The position numbers and the translations under genes are program-made. The notes under the pieces were generated by a model. It made no database searches and was not told the origin of the DNA. It was given only the letters and a program-made list of their open reading frames with translations. Shown here piece by piece: positions 61,771 to 64,000 of a stretch of 64,000 bases of DNA. Within the stretch, counting starts at the first letter, position 1; each line of letters begins with the position of its first letter. Source of the DNA: Poecilobothrus nobilitatus (taxonomy: Eukaryota > Arthropoda > Insecta > Diptera > Dolichopodidae); the NCBI GenBank assembly GCA_947095535.1, contig OX352774.1, forward strand, positions 240,709,825 through 240,773,824. The letters run 5' to 3'.

Positions 61771-64000
61771 GTTTTTTAAGGTTCATAAAAATTCTATAAA
61801 ATTTTAATGATCCATATTATAAGAACAGGGTGTTTTCAAAAAAAAATTTTTATTGTAAAAGGAAAAAAAAAATTTTTCTTTTTAATAATTAAATTCTGAC
61901 TTTCTCATAATAACTATTTAATTATATAGAAAAACATTAACAAATTTTAACATAACAGTAACATAACAGTTACAGTTGATCAATTTAAATAACAAAAAAT
62001 CGTGTTTAAGTAGTAAAAATTGAAAAAAGAAAAGAATCAAGGAATCCATAAAAGCAAAAAAAAAAAAAAACTTCTTGATAAAATAAGATATAAAATTTCA
62101 AGAATGGAATTTCAAAAATTTTTGACAATAAATTTTTCATTTCCTGGTATGTGACAAACTCTTCAGTTTCAGTTCAAGAATTTAGAATACAGAAAGTAAC
62201 AAAATCATATAATGTTACACAAAAAACAAAAAAAAAAAAAACATCACAATAAAATGAAAAAAAAAAAGAAAAATATTTATTATAAAATGAAAAAAAAAAA
62301 AAAAAACAATAAGAAATGTTTTATATAAGAAGAAGTAACAACCAACAACAACATTTTTACAATAAAAATCTTCGGAATTCTATTGAAGAATTTCTTAAAG
62401 TCATCACCTCATCATCATTTCAGTAATTTAATCTGTTTTTATGTTTTTGGTTTTTTTTTGTTTTTTTTTTTTTCTATTTTATCACATTCTATATAACTCA
62501 TTAGAGATTATATTTTTGGTATTAGAATTTATATTAAAAAAAAAAAAAAAAAATGTGGCTTCAAGCTGTGATTAAGTTACCTGTTGGCTGTTGTATTTAA
62601 CACCTATTTTGTTTCCCACAAACATTTGAACCAAAAAAAAAAAAAAAAAAACAATAATTAAAAAGAGATAGAAATTTTTAAGTTGCAGGAATTTTGTCAA
62701 GAAGAAATTCCAAAGGTACTTCTAATGATTGCGTTTGGTTTCCGTTTTTACTTTATTTTAATTTTTTTTTTTTTTTTTTGCTATTTTGTTGTTTTATTTA
62801 TTTTTACATAACCAGTTACTGTCAGTCGGTATAGTTACAAGTGACTAGTGAGTTCATCTGTTATACATAGATTTCATTCGCAGATGATAGTATGTATAAT
62901 AAATTCAGGTTTTTTTTTTTTTCGTGTTATTTTATATTTTAATCATACGATTACCGGCCGGCAATTTTCAAGTTTCTAATGGTTTTTTGTTTTTTTTTAC
63001 TTTACCATGTTACTTATATGTTGGTACAACAGCTAATGATACAAAGATATACCATTTCATATTTTATATCATGTAGATTTTTCACTTTGGTGCCTGTAAT
63101 AATTGATAAATAAATTAAAATAGTAGTCAATCATAATTAAAAAAAAAAAAACAAAAAACAAATAAAAAATATGAAAAAATTCCGATTTTGTTTCTAAGAA
63201 TTCTTAATCGATGATGTTAATATGGTATTATGTTATTCATATTAACCATTTAATTAATTAATATAGTTAAAAAATTTAATTGATGAATCGTGGTTATTAA
63301 ATGGAATTTTCTCGAAATTTTTCTTAGAATAGAATCAGAAAAAAAAAAAAAAACTATATTTTAACTGTTGAATCCAGGATAGGATTTTTTTTTCTTTTTT
63401 TTTTGTAATAAAAGAGAAATTTTTTAATCAATCAAAATTTTTGATTGACTTATTTTTAGTTAGTCATGTACATGTACATAAAGTATATATTTAAGTCCGG
63501 GTTAAAATTATTCATTAGTTTTGAATCCTTTGATGATTCTTTTCATATTAAAAAAAAATTTTAACTGATTTAAATAAGTACTTACTTACAGTACTTATAG
63601 TAAAAAATAATAATTTAGGAATTTTAAAATAAAATTTTATAAAAATATTTAAAATAATTAAAAAAAAAAAAAATTATTTGGTAAGTACTTTTAATATTTT
63701 AAAAGTACAAGAAATATTGTTTAAGTGAATACTTTTAAAATATAATTATAAAAGTACTGATATCATAAAAAAATTACGTTTAACTTGTATTTTCTTTTTT
63801 TCAATTAAATATATTGAGTGCTTTTAAGTATTTTATAAGTAATATGTACTTAATTATTAAGTATTCATAAGCCGATTTATCATAATTTTAAGTACTCTTG
63901 CAAAAAAAAAAAGAAAAAAAAAAAGAATATTTAAATATAAAAGTACTGAAATATAAATGAAAAGTATATAAAAAAAAAGTAATAAAGCATGGAAGAATAT
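59971..64000. other. AT-rich non-coding stretch to window end
   Basis: Apart from a richer patch at 59975-60035 (CTTCCGTGG repeated at about 59977 and 60000), nothing gene-like is present. Homopolymers include a 27-T run at 61744-61770. The frame at 60104-60301 is low complexity, as is the minus-strand frame at 60648-60866. Confidence 0.65.
61744..61770. repeat. 27-bp T run
   Basis: The longest homopolymer in the window. Length is likely polymorphic or sequencing-dependent. Confidence 0.95.

Overview
The window looks like gene-poor, extremely AT-rich nuclear DNA from an insect, most likely a higher fly (Diptera, inference). Evidence for this: GC is roughly a fifth by eye, runs of 10-27 A or T recur every few hundred bases, and (TA)n and TATGTA-type simple repeats are everywhere. 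The mobile-element remnants also fit: DINE-1/INE-1-like Helentrons beginning TTATACCC, carrying CCATGTCCGTCCGTC and ending in a small hairpin plus TCGTTTT, together with an RNase-H-type non-LTR retrotransposon tail. I see no complete protein-coding gene, rRNA or functional tRNA. The open frames of 60-98 codons are mostly Phe/Lys/Ile/Tyr-rich translations of homopolymer tracts or lie inside repeats. The window is best read as a large intron or intergenic region shaped by transposons.

Layout. 1-3 kb is AT-rich DNA with one long-TIR MITE (1086). 3.1-4.7 kb is a DINE-like element on the minus strand, interrupted by a 423-bp 5'-truncated non-LTR element with an exact 11-bp target duplication. Eroded fragments, short tandem repeats and one member of a two-copy dispersed repeat follow to about 8.6 kb. 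14.1-15.8 kb is a composite of DINE-like ends, partly tandem. 20.6-21.05 kb is a decayed non-LTR tail with an internal 29-bp tandem repeat. Five copies of one tRNA-derived SINE family lie at 23.8, 25.3, 30.35, 45.97 and 53.84 kb. Another DINE-like element is at 31.6 kb. Two near-identical 1.58-kb DINE-1-like elements sit at 37.7 and 54.5 kb. A short DINE-like element at 45.9 kb contains a nested SINE. A second copy of the 1.1-kb MITE is at 48.1 kb. A non-autonomous hAT-type element with a perfect 8-bp target duplication is at 57.5 kb, and the second member of the 7.7-kb repeat is at 59.7 kb.

How the parts relate. The nested insertions give a relative order: DINE-like elements first, then the non-LTR copy in one and the SINE in another. 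The SINE and non-autonomous DNA elements have no coding capacity and would have needed enzymes supplied elsewhere. Two short open segments next to good 3' splice-site-like sequences (56628-56717 plus; 32767-32924 minus) are the only candidates for host exons, and both are weak. No element or system here is clearly without precedent. The less usual items are a conserved stem-loop in the body of the SINE, a shared internal plan between two divergent DINE-like families, and tandem DINE-like 3' ends.
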